In this document: positions 1 to 7,290 of the stretch, piece by piece
How positions within the stretch are numbered: position 1 is the stretch's first letter
How the letters are laid out: each line of letters begins with the position of its first letter
NCBI GenBank assembly: GCA_964591245.1
Contig: CAZPZZ010000151.1
Span: forward strand, 1 to 9,959
Direction: 5' to 3'
Length of the DNA stretch: 9,959 nucleotides
Origin: CAZPZZ01 sp964591245
GTDB lineage: Bacteria > Acidobacteriota > Vicinamibacteria > Vicinamibacterales > UBA8438
Made by a program: the position numbers and the translations under genes
The notes under the pieces: model-generated
What the model saw: only the letters and a program-made list of their open reading frames with translations
What the model was told of the DNA's origin: nothing
Databases searched by the model: none

Positions 1-2
1 GC

Positions 3-89
3 GTCACGACACCGAGTGCCGATACTCCGGGGTCGTCATCCCGAGGCGGATCGCCATTGATCCCTCAATTCGGACGCCGCCGCAGATAA
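3..89 (+). CDS. C-terminal end of probable MacA/HlyD-type efflux adaptor (partial)
   Basis: Frame 3 is open from the window edge to a TAA at 87-89 and encodes 28 residues. They are rich in Pro, Gly and Ser and end in a run of arginines (GRRRR). This looks like the disordered tail of a periplasmic adaptor protein. The next gene, a MacB-type ATPase, starts only 9 bases later on the same strand and is followed by its permease, and an adaptor gene usually precedes such a pair. No conserved domain is visible in so short a piece, so the product is inferred from position. Frame 2 is also open here and runs into the next gene, but its residues look like out-of-frame translation. Confidence 0.5.
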   Translation, partial: VTTPSADTPGSSSRGGSPLIPQFGRRRR

Positions 90-98
90 GTCTTCTCC

Positions 99-971
99 AT
101 GCCGGCCAACATCTCCGTCCAGCAACTCACGAAGGTCTACGATCTCGGAGAAATCCAGGTTCGGGCCCTCCGAGGTGTCTCGGTCGACATCCAAATCGGC
201 GAATTCGTTGCTGTAATAGGGCCGTCAGGCTCTGGAAAATCAACATTCATGCATATCCTCGGTTGTCTTGACCGACCAAGTAGCGGGCACTACTTACTCG
301 ACGGGCACGACGTATCAAAGCTCTCGAGGAACGCGCTCGCCGACGTCCGAAACCGGAAGATCGGGTTCGTATTTCAGGGTTTCAACCTGCTCTCCCGAAC
401 GACGGCCATCGACAACGTCGAACTGCCGTTGCTCTACAACACCAGTGGACTCCGGGGAACGGATCGTCGCCGGCGGGCAAGAGAAGCACTTGAAGCCGTT
501 GGCCTGGGCGACCGCGCTGGCCATCATCCGAATCAACTATCTGGTGGACAGCAACAACGAGTTGCCATTGCTCGCGCGCTCATAAACGAACCCGCCATCC
601 TCCTGGCAGACGAGCCAACGGGTAATCTCGACACCAGAACGAGCATCGAGGTCATGGACATCTTTCAGCGCTTGAACACCGAGCGTGGCATCACGGTGCT
701 GCTGATCACTCACGAACACGACATTGCCGAGTACGGCACGCGCATCATCGCGTTCCGCGACGGTAAGATCGTCACCGATACCCCTAATGAGACGCGCCGC
801 ATGGCCACCGATGAATTGGCCGTGTTACCGCCAGACGACCCAGGAGACGAACACGTGTCCGACCAAGGGGAGAGCGCGTCGAGTTCGGGCCCAACCGTCG
901 CCAACGTGCAAAATCTGATGGCGGAATCTCGAGACACGCGACGTACCAATTCAACGACCCACAGGGAGTAA
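99..971 (+). CDS. MacB-type ABC transporter ATP-binding protein
   Basis: This is the cytoplasmic ATPase of a MacB-like (type VII) ABC exporter. It should power a membrane permease that works with a periplasmic adaptor to push a substrate, such as a peptide, drug or lipid, out of the periplasm. All catalytic motifs are present: Walker A GPSGSGKST at residues 41-49, Q-loop Gln93, signature LSGGQ at 147-151, Walker B ILLADE at 167-172, and H-loop His205. The D-loop region GNLD fits the MacB/LolD/FtsE group. The core ends near residue 230, the normal length for the family, but the protein runs to 290. The extra 60 residues are polar, rich in Ser, Asp, Glu and Arg, and look disordered. The start ATG lacks a clear Shine-Dalgarno sequence and lies 9 bases after the upstream stop, so translation may be coupled. 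The permease gene follows after 6 bases. The family assignment is firm; the substrate is unknown. Confidence 0.95.
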   Translation: MPANISVQQLTKVYDLGEIQVRALRGVSVDIQIGEFVAVIGPSGSGKSTFMHILGCLDRPSSGHYLLDGHDVSKLSRNALADVRNRKIGFVFQGFNLLSRTTAIDNVELPLLYNTSGLRGTDRRRRAREALEAVGLGDRAGHHPNQLSGGQQQRVAIARALINEPAILLADEPTGNLDTRTSIEVMDIFQRLNTERGITVLLITHEHDIAEYGTRIIAFRDGKIVTDTPNETRRMATDELAVLPPDDPGDEHVSDQGESASSSGPTVANVQNLMAESRDTRRTNSTTHRE

Positions 972-977
972 CACACC

Positions 978-2204
978 ATGTCCTTTGTGATGATCTTTCG
1001 TGTGGCGCTCAAGGCACTCGGCCGCAACAAGATGCGCACGGCCCTCACCATGCTCGGGATGATCATTGGCGTCGCGGCGGTCATCACCATGGTTGCCCTT
1101 GGCACCGGCGCGCAGCAGCAAATCGAAGACCAGGTACGCTCGAGGGGCACCAACTTGATTATGGTGCGCGCGGGAAACTTTCGACGGGGCGGGGTCAGCA
1201 GCGGCATGGGAAGTTCGCCGAGGCTAAAAGCCCAAGACGTCGACGCGATCCGTGAAGAAGTTGCCGAAGCGCAGTATCTCTCAGCCAGCGTCCGTACGCG
1301 CGATCAAGTCGTCGCCGCAGGGCAAAACTGGTTCACGACCATCGAAGGCGTCGACATCGAAATGCCACTGATCCGTTTCTGGGATCAGGATTTCGGTGAA
1401 TTCTTTACAAGCACTGACGTCGCCAGTGCCGCAAAGGTCGCCGTGCTCGGTTCGGTCGTACGTGACAACCTGTACGGAGACGGCGTAGACCCCGTGGGGG
1501 AAACCATTCGCATTCGCAACCAGTCGTTTAGAGTTGTCGGGGTCATGGCCGTCAAGGGATCCGGCGCCTTCGGCGAGGATCAGGACGACGTTGTTTTTGC
1601 CCCCTACACGACCGTCCAGCGTAAGCTTCGAGGCCGAGACGGAACCAACATCTCCGGAATTACGATATCGGCACGATCCGCCGAGAACATTGCGGACACG
1701 ACGGGACAAATAGAGGCGATACTCCGAACCGAACACGGGCTAGTACCGGGACAGGAAAACGACTTCATGGTACGCACGCAGGATGACTTCCTGAGCATGC
1801 GGACCCAGACAACTCAGACCATGACGATGTTCACACTGGCTATTGCGGTCGTCTCCCTGATTGTCGGTGGCATCGGCATTATGAACATCATGCTGGTTTC
1901 GGTAACCGAACGAACCCGCGAAATCGGACTCCGGATGGCTGTTGGTGCCAAGGGGCAGGACGTCCTCTGGCAATTTCTCGTGGAAGCGATGGCCCTCAGC
2001 CTCGCCGGAGGTCTGGTCGGGGTGGGTTTAGGGTTTACTGTGGCCGAAGGACTTACCCGTTTCCTGCAATGGCCGACGACTGTCCCGGCGGACGCGGTAG
2101 CTGTTTCTGTGGGCTTCGCTGCCGTTATCGGCGTCGTGTTCGGCTTCTATCCCGCCTGGAAGGGCGCACAGCTAGATCCCATCGAATCCCTACGCTTCGA
2201 GTAG
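978..2204 (+). CDS. MacB/FtsX-family ABC transporter permease
   Basis: This is the inner-membrane subunit of the exporter, partner of the ATPase just upstream. The 408 residues follow the MacB permease plan. TM1 is at about 22-42, after a short cytoplasmic helix. A large periplasmic core (about 45-280) follows, and TM2 to TM4 lie at about 284-309, 335-356 and 373-394. The stretch after TM2 (TERTREIGLRMAVGA, 310-324) is the classic FtsX coupling-helix signature that contacts the ATPase. The protein ends in the family-typical DPIESLRFE. In E. coli MacB the ATPase and permease are fused; here they are two genes, as in many other bacteria. A clear AGGGAG ribosome binding site at 963-968 lies inside the end of the ATPase gene, 9 bases before the ATG, which fixes the start and suggests co-translation. 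Such proteins couple ATP use to periplasmic movement rather than moving substrate through the membrane themselves. Confidence 0.95.
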   Translation: MSFVMIFRVALKALGRNKMRTALTMLGMIIGVAAVITMVALGTGAQQQIEDQVRSRGTNLIMVRAGNFRRGGVSSGMGSSPRLKAQDVDAIREEVAEAQYLSASVRTRDQVVAAGQNWFTTIEGVDIEMPLIRFWDQDFGEFFTSTDVASAAKVAVLGSVVRDNLYGDGVDPVGETIRIRNQSFRVVGVMAVKGSGAFGEDQDDVVFAPYTTVQRKLRGRDGTNISGITISARSAENIADTTGQIEAILRTEHGLVPGQENDFMVRTQDDFLSMRTQTTQTMTMFTLAIAVVSLIVGGIGIMNIMLVSVTERTREIGLRMAVGAKGQDVLWQFLVEAMALSLAGGLVGVGLGFTVAEGLTRFLQWPTTVPADAVAVSVGFAAVIGVVFGFYPAWKGAQLDPIESLRFE

Positions 2205-2235
2205 CAGCCACACCGGACCGGCTCCTCGGGTCACC

Positions 2236-2580
2236 TCACGGTGCTTCGCTCTGCTTCTCCTTGCACGAGATACACACACGCGTCCAGGGAATCGCCTTCA
2301 GCCTCGCCTCGGCAACCGGTTCGCCACAGTCTCGACACACCCCGTAGGTTCCCTGCTCAAGACGCCCGAGTGCCTCTTCAATCGCCTGCAGGATTTTCGC
2401 GTCTGTCTGCTTCAACTTGAGCTGGATGTGTACCTCATTGTTTCCGGTTGCTTGATCGGCCAAGTCACCCTGGCGGCTGCTCGTACCCTCAGTCATCTGG
2501 ATCGGCTTCGCGCCAGCCCCGACAGTCAATATCTCGGACCGCTTACGCAACAGCGCATCCTTGTAGCGTGCCACGTTCAT
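2236..2580 (-). CDS. DksA/TraR-family zinc-finger protein
   Basis: This is a 114-residue member of the DksA/TraR family, proteins that bind in the secondary channel of RNA polymerase and tune transcription, often together with ppGpp. The C-terminal zinc finger is complete, with Cys82, Cys85, Cys103 and Cys106 (C-x2-C, 17-residue spacer, C-x2-C). Between two helical segments lies GDLADQA, giving Asp39, Asp42 and Ala44. This matches the DxxDxA motif at the coiled-coil tip of E. coli DksA, which is needed for action on polymerase. At 114 residues it is shorter than E. coli DksA (151), nearer to the short DksA-like and general-stress forms. An AGGGAG ribosome binding site (2586-2591, minus strand) lies 5 bases before the ATG and supports the start. 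The gene stands alone and converges on the permease gene 31 bases away. The family is sure; whether it is the main DksA of the cell is not. Confidence 0.92.
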   Translation of the reverse strand: MNVARYKDALLRKRSEILTVGAGAKPIQMTEGTSSRQGDLADQATGNNEVHIQLKLKQTDAKILQAIEEALGRLEQGTYGVCRDCGEPVAEARLKAIPWTRVCISCKEKQSEAP

Positions 2581-2754
2581 CGCGACTCCCTACAGATCCT
2601 TCACCTATGGATCCTTTGAACTTACCGTTTTACGAGCGATAGTAACCGACACCGTAGACCACCGGTTTCAACGGAATTTGGACGGTGCCGATCCCCCAAT
2701 GATAATCGCTGAGCGACAAAGATTACCACGACGAGATACGTAGGTAAGTGGAAC
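2581..2754. other. Intergenic gap between dksA-like gene and ybbP-like permease
   Basis: This gap must hold the promoter of the DksA-like gene and the 3' end of the tesA-ybbA-ybbP-like operon, both on the minus strand. Beyond the ribosome binding site at 2586-2591, I see only a weak 6-base inverted repeat (CACCGT at 2650-2655 against ACGGTG at 2682-2687) and a small palindrome at 2706-2716. Neither is followed by a T-run on the minus strand. No convincing -35/-10 pair could be read. Confidence 0.5.
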
Positions 2755-5292
2755 TCATTCTGTGCGTAAAGCACCTAAGGGACGCTTACGGAGCACGTCA
2801 ATATTTGCGGTCACGCCAACCACTCCCACCACCACAGTTGTCGTCAGCAACCCAACCACCGTAATCAGGGGAGCCGGATTCCAATTAATCTCCAACAAAT
2901 ATCGGGTCAATCCCCACGTCAACACCATCGATCCGAGTGCGCCGACGGCCCCCGCAATGGCACCAAGCGCACTATATTCGACCGCCAGCATCACCACCAC
3001 CATCCGACTCGTTGCCCCCAGGGTGCGGAAGATCGCTGTCTCATACAATCGCTGAAACTTCGTCATCGCTACCGAGCCAACCAAAATGAGCACGCCACTG
3101 AACAACGCGATACCACCAACGAATGAAATCGCAACCGTGACATAGTCCAGGATACGTCGTACCGTCGCAATCACTTCGAGACCATCGATCACGGACACGT
3201 TCGGAAAGTCGGCCATCAAATCGCGCTGCAAACTCGCACGACCGTCGGGCTCCGACGGCCCCCGCAGAAAAGCAATGAAACTGTGCGGAGCCTGATCCAG
3301 CACACCGGGCCGAAAAAGAAACATAAACCCACCGCTTCGAGAATCATCCCAATCGACGGCCCGTACGCTCGATACCGTCGCCAGAATTTCTCGGCCCAAG
3401 ATGTCAAAACGTAACGTGTCGCCAATTTCAAGGCCGAGTCGATCCCGAATAGTCTCCTCGACCGATACTTCGGCGATCTCAGATGTCCCCCGGCCCCAGA
3501 ACGCTCCGTCAATTACACGTTCATTCTCCTCTAGGTGATCTCGATAGGTAACGGTATATTCGCGTCTCACACCGCGACGACGCACCTCGCCCACCGTATC
3601 AAGCGCCGTATCACGTCCTGTGACGCCAGTCACGCGCGCACGCAAGACCGGTAGCAATTTCGGCGGAGCCGCGAGCCGCTCAGCCAGTAATGCACTGACC
3701 CCCTCCTGTTGGTCTTGTTGCACATCGATCAGAAACATATCGGGGGTGTCTGCCCTGATCTCCAATGCAAACGCATTCAAGAGATTCAACTGAACCGCGT
3801 GAGTACCAATGATGAAAAAACTGCCCAGTCCTACCGCAAGCAGCACGACTCTCGTTTGATTCCCTGGACGGCCAAGATTCAACACCGCATGCCTCAAGGC
3901 AAACTTGGCACCAGCACCGAGCGGTTGCATCGCCCGCACGAGGATCTGCCCGATCAGGTGCAGCACCACAGCCACCACGGCGAAGCCACCGCACACCCAA
4001 AACCCGGCTTCCCACGACGCTGCCTGCCAGCTTGCCAGGACGACGAGTCCCGCCAGCAGGAGCACCACAACCGCTCCTTGCCACCAATCCCGGATGGGGG
4101 TCGTGACCAGCCCCCACCGTAAGAGTGAAAGTGGTTTGATCGCCCGCATCTCCAGCAACGGGCCAATCGCAAACAAAACGGAAATCAGCACCCCAATGCC
4201 AACTCCCTGAGCCACCGCGGACAATGTCAGTCCCACTACCAAATCGTCTACACCAGCCGCGACCGATGCCTGCTGGGTCAACGACGACGGGATAACTGCT
4301 ATGGCGCCCGCCGCTAATGCAACTCCAAGCAGCGCCCCTCCGAGCCCGAGCATCACCACCTGCAACACGTAAATCGAGAGGACCTGCCGACTTGTCGCGC
4401 CGACGCACTTCAGGACAGCGACACTCCGAATCCGCTGCTGCACGAAGACCCGGGTCACGCTCCAAACACCGATCCCCCCCAACACCACGACGACAAAACC
4501 GATCAAACTTAGGTAATTCTCGGCACGCCGCATATTCCTGGCGAGACGGTCTTCGGTTCGCTGGTAGGACCGAACCCTCACGAACTCCTCGGCGAGCGGC
4601 TCGCTCAGCCGATTCACGAGTGCGTCGATCCGCGCATCTGGGACGCGTACGAGCACCTGTCGCTCAGCACGAGTACCCGCCGTAAGAAGTCCAATCTCGC
4701 GCAGATCCTCATAATCGATCAGCACGCGTGGTCCGAAACTGAAGGCACCCAGCTGTGCACCGGGCTCTCGCAACATGACTCCTCGAATCTCGAAGGCCCT
4801 CTCACCAATGACGAGGTCCTCGCCCACCTTCACGTCAAGCTGGGCCAACAACTCAGGACGCACCAGTGCTCCCCCTTCTTTCAAGAGGTCATGACGATAG
4901 GGCTGACCATGCTGGAGCACAAACGTACCGTAGAACGGGAATGCCGCCTCCACTCCCCGCAATTCGATCACCTTGGCGAGTGTCTTCGTCTCGTCGACCG
5001 GTCGAACCATGGTGACGGTCTCTATCGAAGCGGTCCGGTCCATATCCGGTTCAGCCTCAAGAGCCTCATCGATGATCGTCACCGCCCGTTCGGACCACGG
5101 GCGCTCAGACTCAATGAGAATGTCAGCAGCCGTCAACGCGCGAACCTCTGCCGTCATCGCCACGCTGACTTCCTGAATGATCGAGCGAAGCGCAATGATT
5201 GTTCCCACACCGAGCGCCACGCACACGAAAAAAAATCCTAATCGGTGCCACGAGGCGCGTATTTCGCGGGCCGCCATCCGCAGCACGAACAT
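2755..5292 (-). CDS. YbbP-like large FtsX-family ABC transporter permease
   Basis: This is a large inner-membrane permease of the YbbP type. It has two FtsX-like halves in one chain, about 845 residues against roughly 800 in E. coli YbbP. I count about ten membrane segments: near residues 20-40, 262-284, 305-338, 356-382, 405-423, 430-453, 483-505, 718-745, 766-795 and 809-832. Large periplasmic domains fill about 45-255 and 508-715. Each half has a coupling-helix signature: AVLKCVGATSRQV at about 293-305 and AIFRTLGATSRMV at about 754-766. The start is best taken as the ATG at 5290-5292, which overlaps the upstream ATPase stop by one base (TGATG) and so implies translational coupling. A GTG immediately before it (5293-5295) is possible but less likely. 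With the ATPase and esterase upstream it forms a tesA-ybbA-ybbP-like set. The transported molecule is not known; lipids or other hydrophobic compounds are a common guess. Confidence 0.92.
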   Translation of the reverse strand: MFVLRMAAREIRASWHRLGFFFVCVALGVGTIIALRSIIQEVSVAMTAEVRALTAADILIESERPWSERAVTIIDEALEAEPDMDRTASIETVTMVRPVDETKTLAKVIELRGVEAAFPFYGTFVLQHGQPYRHDLLKEGGALVRPELLAQLDVKVGEDLVIGERAFEIRGVMLREPGAQLGAFSFGPRVLIDYEDLREIGLLTAGTRAERQVLVRVPDARIDALVNRLSEPLAEEFVRVRSYQRTEDRLARNMRRAENYLSLIGFVVVVLGGIGVWSVTRVFVQQRIRSVAVLKCVGATSRQVLSIYVLQVVMLGLGGALLGVALAAGAIAVIPSSLTQQASVAAGVDDLVVGLTLSAVAQGVGIGVLISVLFAIGPLLEMRAIKPLSLLRWGLVTTPIRDWWQGAVVVLLLAGLVVLASWQAASWEAGFWVCGGFAVVAVVLHLIGQILVRAMQPLGAGAKFALRHAVLNLGRPGNQTRVVLLAVGLGSFFIIGTHAVQLNLLNAFALEIRADTPDMFLIDVQQDQQEGVSALLAERLAAPPKLLPVLRARVTGVTGRDTALDTVGEVRRRGVRREYTVTYRDHLEENERVIDGAFWGRGTSEIAEVSVEETIRDRLGLEIGDTLRFDILGREILATVSSVRAVDWDDSRSGGFMFLFRPGVLDQAPHSFIAFLRGPSEPDGRASLQRDLMADFPNVSVIDGLEVIATVRRILDYVTVAISFVGGIALFSGVLILVGSVAMTKFQRLYETAIFRTLGATSRMVVVMLAVEYSALGAIAGAVGALGSMVLTWGLTRYLLEINWNPAPLITVVGLLTTTVVVGVVGVTANIDVLRKRPLGALRTE

Positions 5293-5984
5293 CACGGTGC
5301 CCCCTCTGACCTCGGTCGCCGATCAATTCGCTCGGCCCGACCATCTCGCATCCGCAGCGTGACATCGGCCCGCTCGGCCAATTCAATGTCATGCGTCACG
5401 AGCACCACGGTGGTACCCCGTGACTTGTTCACTCGTTGGAGAAGTTCGACGATGTGGCGACCGTTGGCACTGTCCAGATTGCCGGTGGGCTCGTCGGCAA
5501 GGAGAATTGGCGGGTCATTAGCCAGGGCTCGGGCTATTGCCACTCGCTGCTGTTCTCCACCCGATAACTGCGCCGGGTAGTGATGGGCACGGCCCTCCAA
5601 ACCGACCTCCGACAACAGGGATATCGCGCGGCGACGCGCATTTTCCGCACCAGAGATTTCCAGCGGGACCAAGACGTTATCAAACGCCGTCAATGAGGGC
5701 ACTAAATGAAAGAACTGGAAAACCACACCAATTTTTCGGCCGCGCAGGCGAGACAGAGCATCCTCATCGAGGCACGTAATCTCAACGCCTTCGACGAAGA
5801 TCTCGCCCGTGGTGGGTACGTCCAGTCCCGCGATCAAGCCCAACAGTGTGGATTTCCCGCTGCCAGACGGTCCAACCACAGAGACGTACTCTCCCGACGA
5901 CACAACAAGGTCGAGAGGCTGGACAATCGTCAAACGCTGCGAACCACTAGTAACGGTCTTGGAAACGTTGCGTAGCTCGATCAT
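5292..5984 (-). CDS. YbbA-like ABC transporter ATP-binding protein
   Basis: This is the cytoplasmic ATPase partner of the large permease that follows. It has 230 residues, matching E. coli YbbA (about 228) and the LolD/MacB/FtsE group. Motifs: Walker A GPSGSGKST at 38-46, Q-loop Gln90, signature LSGGE at 140-144, Walker B ILLADE at 160-165, D-loop GNLD at 168-171 and H-loop His198. The ATG overlaps the stop of the upstream esterase gene by four bases (ATGA, 5981-5984), and its own TGA overlaps the permease ATG by one base, so all three genes should be translated as a unit. No strong ribosome binding site precedes the ATG, which again points to coupling. It resembles the ATPase at 99-971 in motifs but lacks that protein's long tail and is clearly a separate system. 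Confidence 0.94.
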   Translation of the reverse strand: MIELRNVSKTVTSGSQRLTIVQPLDLVVSSGEYVSVVGPSGSGKSTLLGLIAGLDVPTTGEIFVEGVEITCLDEDALSRLRGRKIGVVFQFFHLVPSLTAFDNVLVPLEISGAENARRRAISLLSEVGLEGRAHHYPAQLSGGEQQRVAIARALANDPPILLADEPTGNLDSANGRHIVELLQRVNKSRGTTVVLVTHDIELAERADVTLRMRDGRAERIDRRPRSEGAP

Positions 5985-6727
5985 GGGACAGCCGCCGACG
6001 ATACGACGACCGGCAAGAGAGGCTCCAGTGCCTCCCGAACATGCTCCGCCACCATCGCGGCTCCTTCCGCGTTCGGATGTATACCGTCAGCTTGATTAAG
6101 GGAGGGATCTCCGGCGACACCCTCCAGCAGGAATGGCAACAATGGCACATCCAGCTGCTGAGCTAGGTCCTGAAAGACTTGCCGAAACGCCGAAGTGTAG
6201 GCGAGACCAAAATTCGGAGGAGCCTCCATCCCAGTCAACAACACGGCAATACTCCGGCGCTGCGCCAGGGTCACGATGTCAGACAGGTTCTGACGCATCT
6301 GGTCAACCGGCAAGCCCCGAAGGCCATCGTTGCCTCCCAATGCCACGATCAGCAGACGAACACCGCCGTCGAGCGCCCACTCGACCCGACGAAGTCCAGC
6401 CGCCGTCGTATCACCAGACACCCCAGCGTTGATCACCGTCAACTCGTAGCCATCGCGAAGCAGCGCTTGCTCAAGTACCGTCGGGAAGGCCTCCTCTATG
6501 TCCAGCCCCAATCCAGCCGTTAGACTGTCTCCGAGCACTGCGATTCGTGGCCAGTCATCACTGGAAGCTTGGGGTCGCCCCACACCCTGGATGGCGAGAC
6601 CATCCGGCACCGCACGCTCCGACCGAACGACGGCCTCTCCCCCGTTGTCAGCCCCACAGCCGATACACCACAGACTGAGCAGGAGGACACCGTCTCTCCA
6701 TCGCACCGCATTCATCTTCTCTATCAT
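5981..6727 (-). CDS. TesA-like GDSL (SGNH) esterase/lysophospholipase, exported
   Basis: This is a GDSL-family hydrolase like E. coli TesA, which cleaves acyl-CoA thioesters, aryl esters and lysophospholipids in the periplasm. All four SGNH blocks are present: GDSL with nucleophile Ser68, block II Gly105 (GVSGDTT), block III Asn133 (GGND), and block V DGIH with Asp214 and His217. The N-terminus is a signal peptide: Arg9 and Arg11, then a hydrophobic stretch (about 13-22) leading to CIGC at 21-24. Cys24 could be a lipidated first residue, though the -3 position (Cys21) departs from the usual lipobox. About 35 polar residues then separate it from the catalytic domain, making the protein 248 residues against about 208 for TesA. 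A second ATG lies four codons in. It is the first gene of an operon with the YbbA- and YbbP-like genes, which suggests the esterase and transporter act on the same class of lipid-like molecules. Confidence 0.93.
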   Translation of the reverse strand: MIEKMNAVRWRDGVLLLSLWCIGCGADNGGEAVVRSERAVPDGLAIQGVGRPQASSDDWPRIAVLGDSLTAGLGLDIEEAFPTVLEQALLRDGYELTVINAGVSGDTTAAGLRRVEWALDGGVRLLIVALGGNDGLRGLPVDQMRQNLSDIVTLAQRRSIAVLLTGMEAPPNFGLAYTSAFRQVFQDLAQQLDVPLLPFLLEGVAGDPSLNQADGIHPNAEGAAMVAEHVREALEPLLPVVVSSAAVP

Positions 6728-6791
6728 TGATCACGCAACCGGTTTCCCGTGGAGAACCGAGAAAATCTGGCTCGAACAACTTTCGCCCGGG

Positions 6792-7175
6792 TCAGAATTT
6801 TCGCCGGCTGCGACCGCCGGATCGCCACCATGCCGCGTAGACAATTACATTGAATACCAACAAGCCAGTTCCCAGGAGTAGCTGCACCTCACGCGTGAGT
6901 CCAGTCGGATAGAGAACTGGCATGATGTACCGTGCCACAAAGTCGCCGGGATAAACCTCAAGGCTCCCCTGCGCCCGAATCCACTGTTCGAGATATGTGA
7001 GCGGGCACACGGCCCCTGACCACTCAATGGCGACGCCCCATGTCAACGCCGGGAGATGCACCCAGACTACGCGTGGAACCCGCCAGAGCAAGAGCCCCCC
7101 GGCGACAACAAATGCCGTAAATACAGCATGTACGAGCACCACACCGTCGGCCGCGACCCCATAAGTCGTTTCCAT
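6792..7175 (-). CDS. DUF2784 family membrane protein
   Basis: This is a small integral membrane protein of unknown function that I place in the DUF2784 family. With the start at 7175 it has 127 residues and about four hydrophobic segments: near 10-31, 36-56, around 85-95 (weaker), and 99-119. Family-like features include a His in the first helix (His16), WVHLP at 38-42, Glu51, the conserved CPLTYLE at 57-63, and the later YPTGLTR stretch before the last helix. The frame extends upstream to an ATG at 7230-7232, giving 19 more residues. That extension is not hydrophobic, is not expected in the family, and would run through the promoter of the divergent gene, so I prefer the internal ATG. GTG codons at residues 12 and 15 of the long form are other options. 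The gene lies 64 bases upstream of the esterase and may be co-transcribed with it. No function can be given. Confidence 0.82.
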   Translation of the reverse strand: METTYGVAADGVVLVHAVFTAFVVAGGLLLWRVPRVVWVHLPALTWGVAIEWSGAVCPLTYLEQWIRAQGSLEVYPGDFVARYIMPVLYPTGLTREVQLLLGTGLLVFNVIVYAAWWRSGGRSRRKF

Positions 7176-7213
7176 TCCCTCAACCGTCACGCCTTCCACG
7201 AAACATCCACGGC

Positions 7214-7241
7214 TTGTCTGCCGACGGCCCATGTGTAGAAT
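7214..7241 (+). promoter_or_regulatory. Probable sigma70-type promoter of the cstA-like gene
   Basis: TTGTCT at 7214-7219 (4 of 6 to the -35 consensus) and TAGAAT at 7236-7241 (5 of 6 to the -10) are separated by 16 bases. Transcription would begin near 7248 and leave a leader of about 43 bases before the ATG at 7291. That makes the earlier in-frame ATG at 7231 untranslatable, because it lies between the promoter elements. This is a reading by eye only. Confidence 0.5.
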
Positions 7242-7290
7242 AGACGCACTTGTTTCAGATCCCGCGCGTTGTCACGAGGTCCCACACCTT

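Noticed and set aside
710..1207. 165-codon minus-strand open frame opposite the ATPase/permease junction
   Set aside because: It lies antisense to two well-supported genes and has no recognizable motif.
2205..2235. Terminator between the convergent macB-like and dksA-like genes
   Set aside because: Only short GC-rich inverted bits (CCGGACCGG just after the stop) are present, with no stable stem followed by T-residues in either direction.
2706..2716. Palindrome TCGCTGAGCGA as a terminator of the ybbP-like operon
   Set aside because: The arms leave almost no loop and no T-run follows on the minus strand.
3680..4465. 261-codon minus-strand open frame inside the YbbP-like permease gene
   Set aside because: It is an out-of-frame shadow with Arg, Gly and Cys-rich composition and no domain; the permease frame explains the region fully.
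7231..7290. In-frame N-terminal extension of the cstA-like gene from ATG 7231
   Set aside because: The 20 extra residues are polar and unlike the start of CstA proteins. The ATG also lies between the likely -35 and -10 elements, so it would not be in the transcript.
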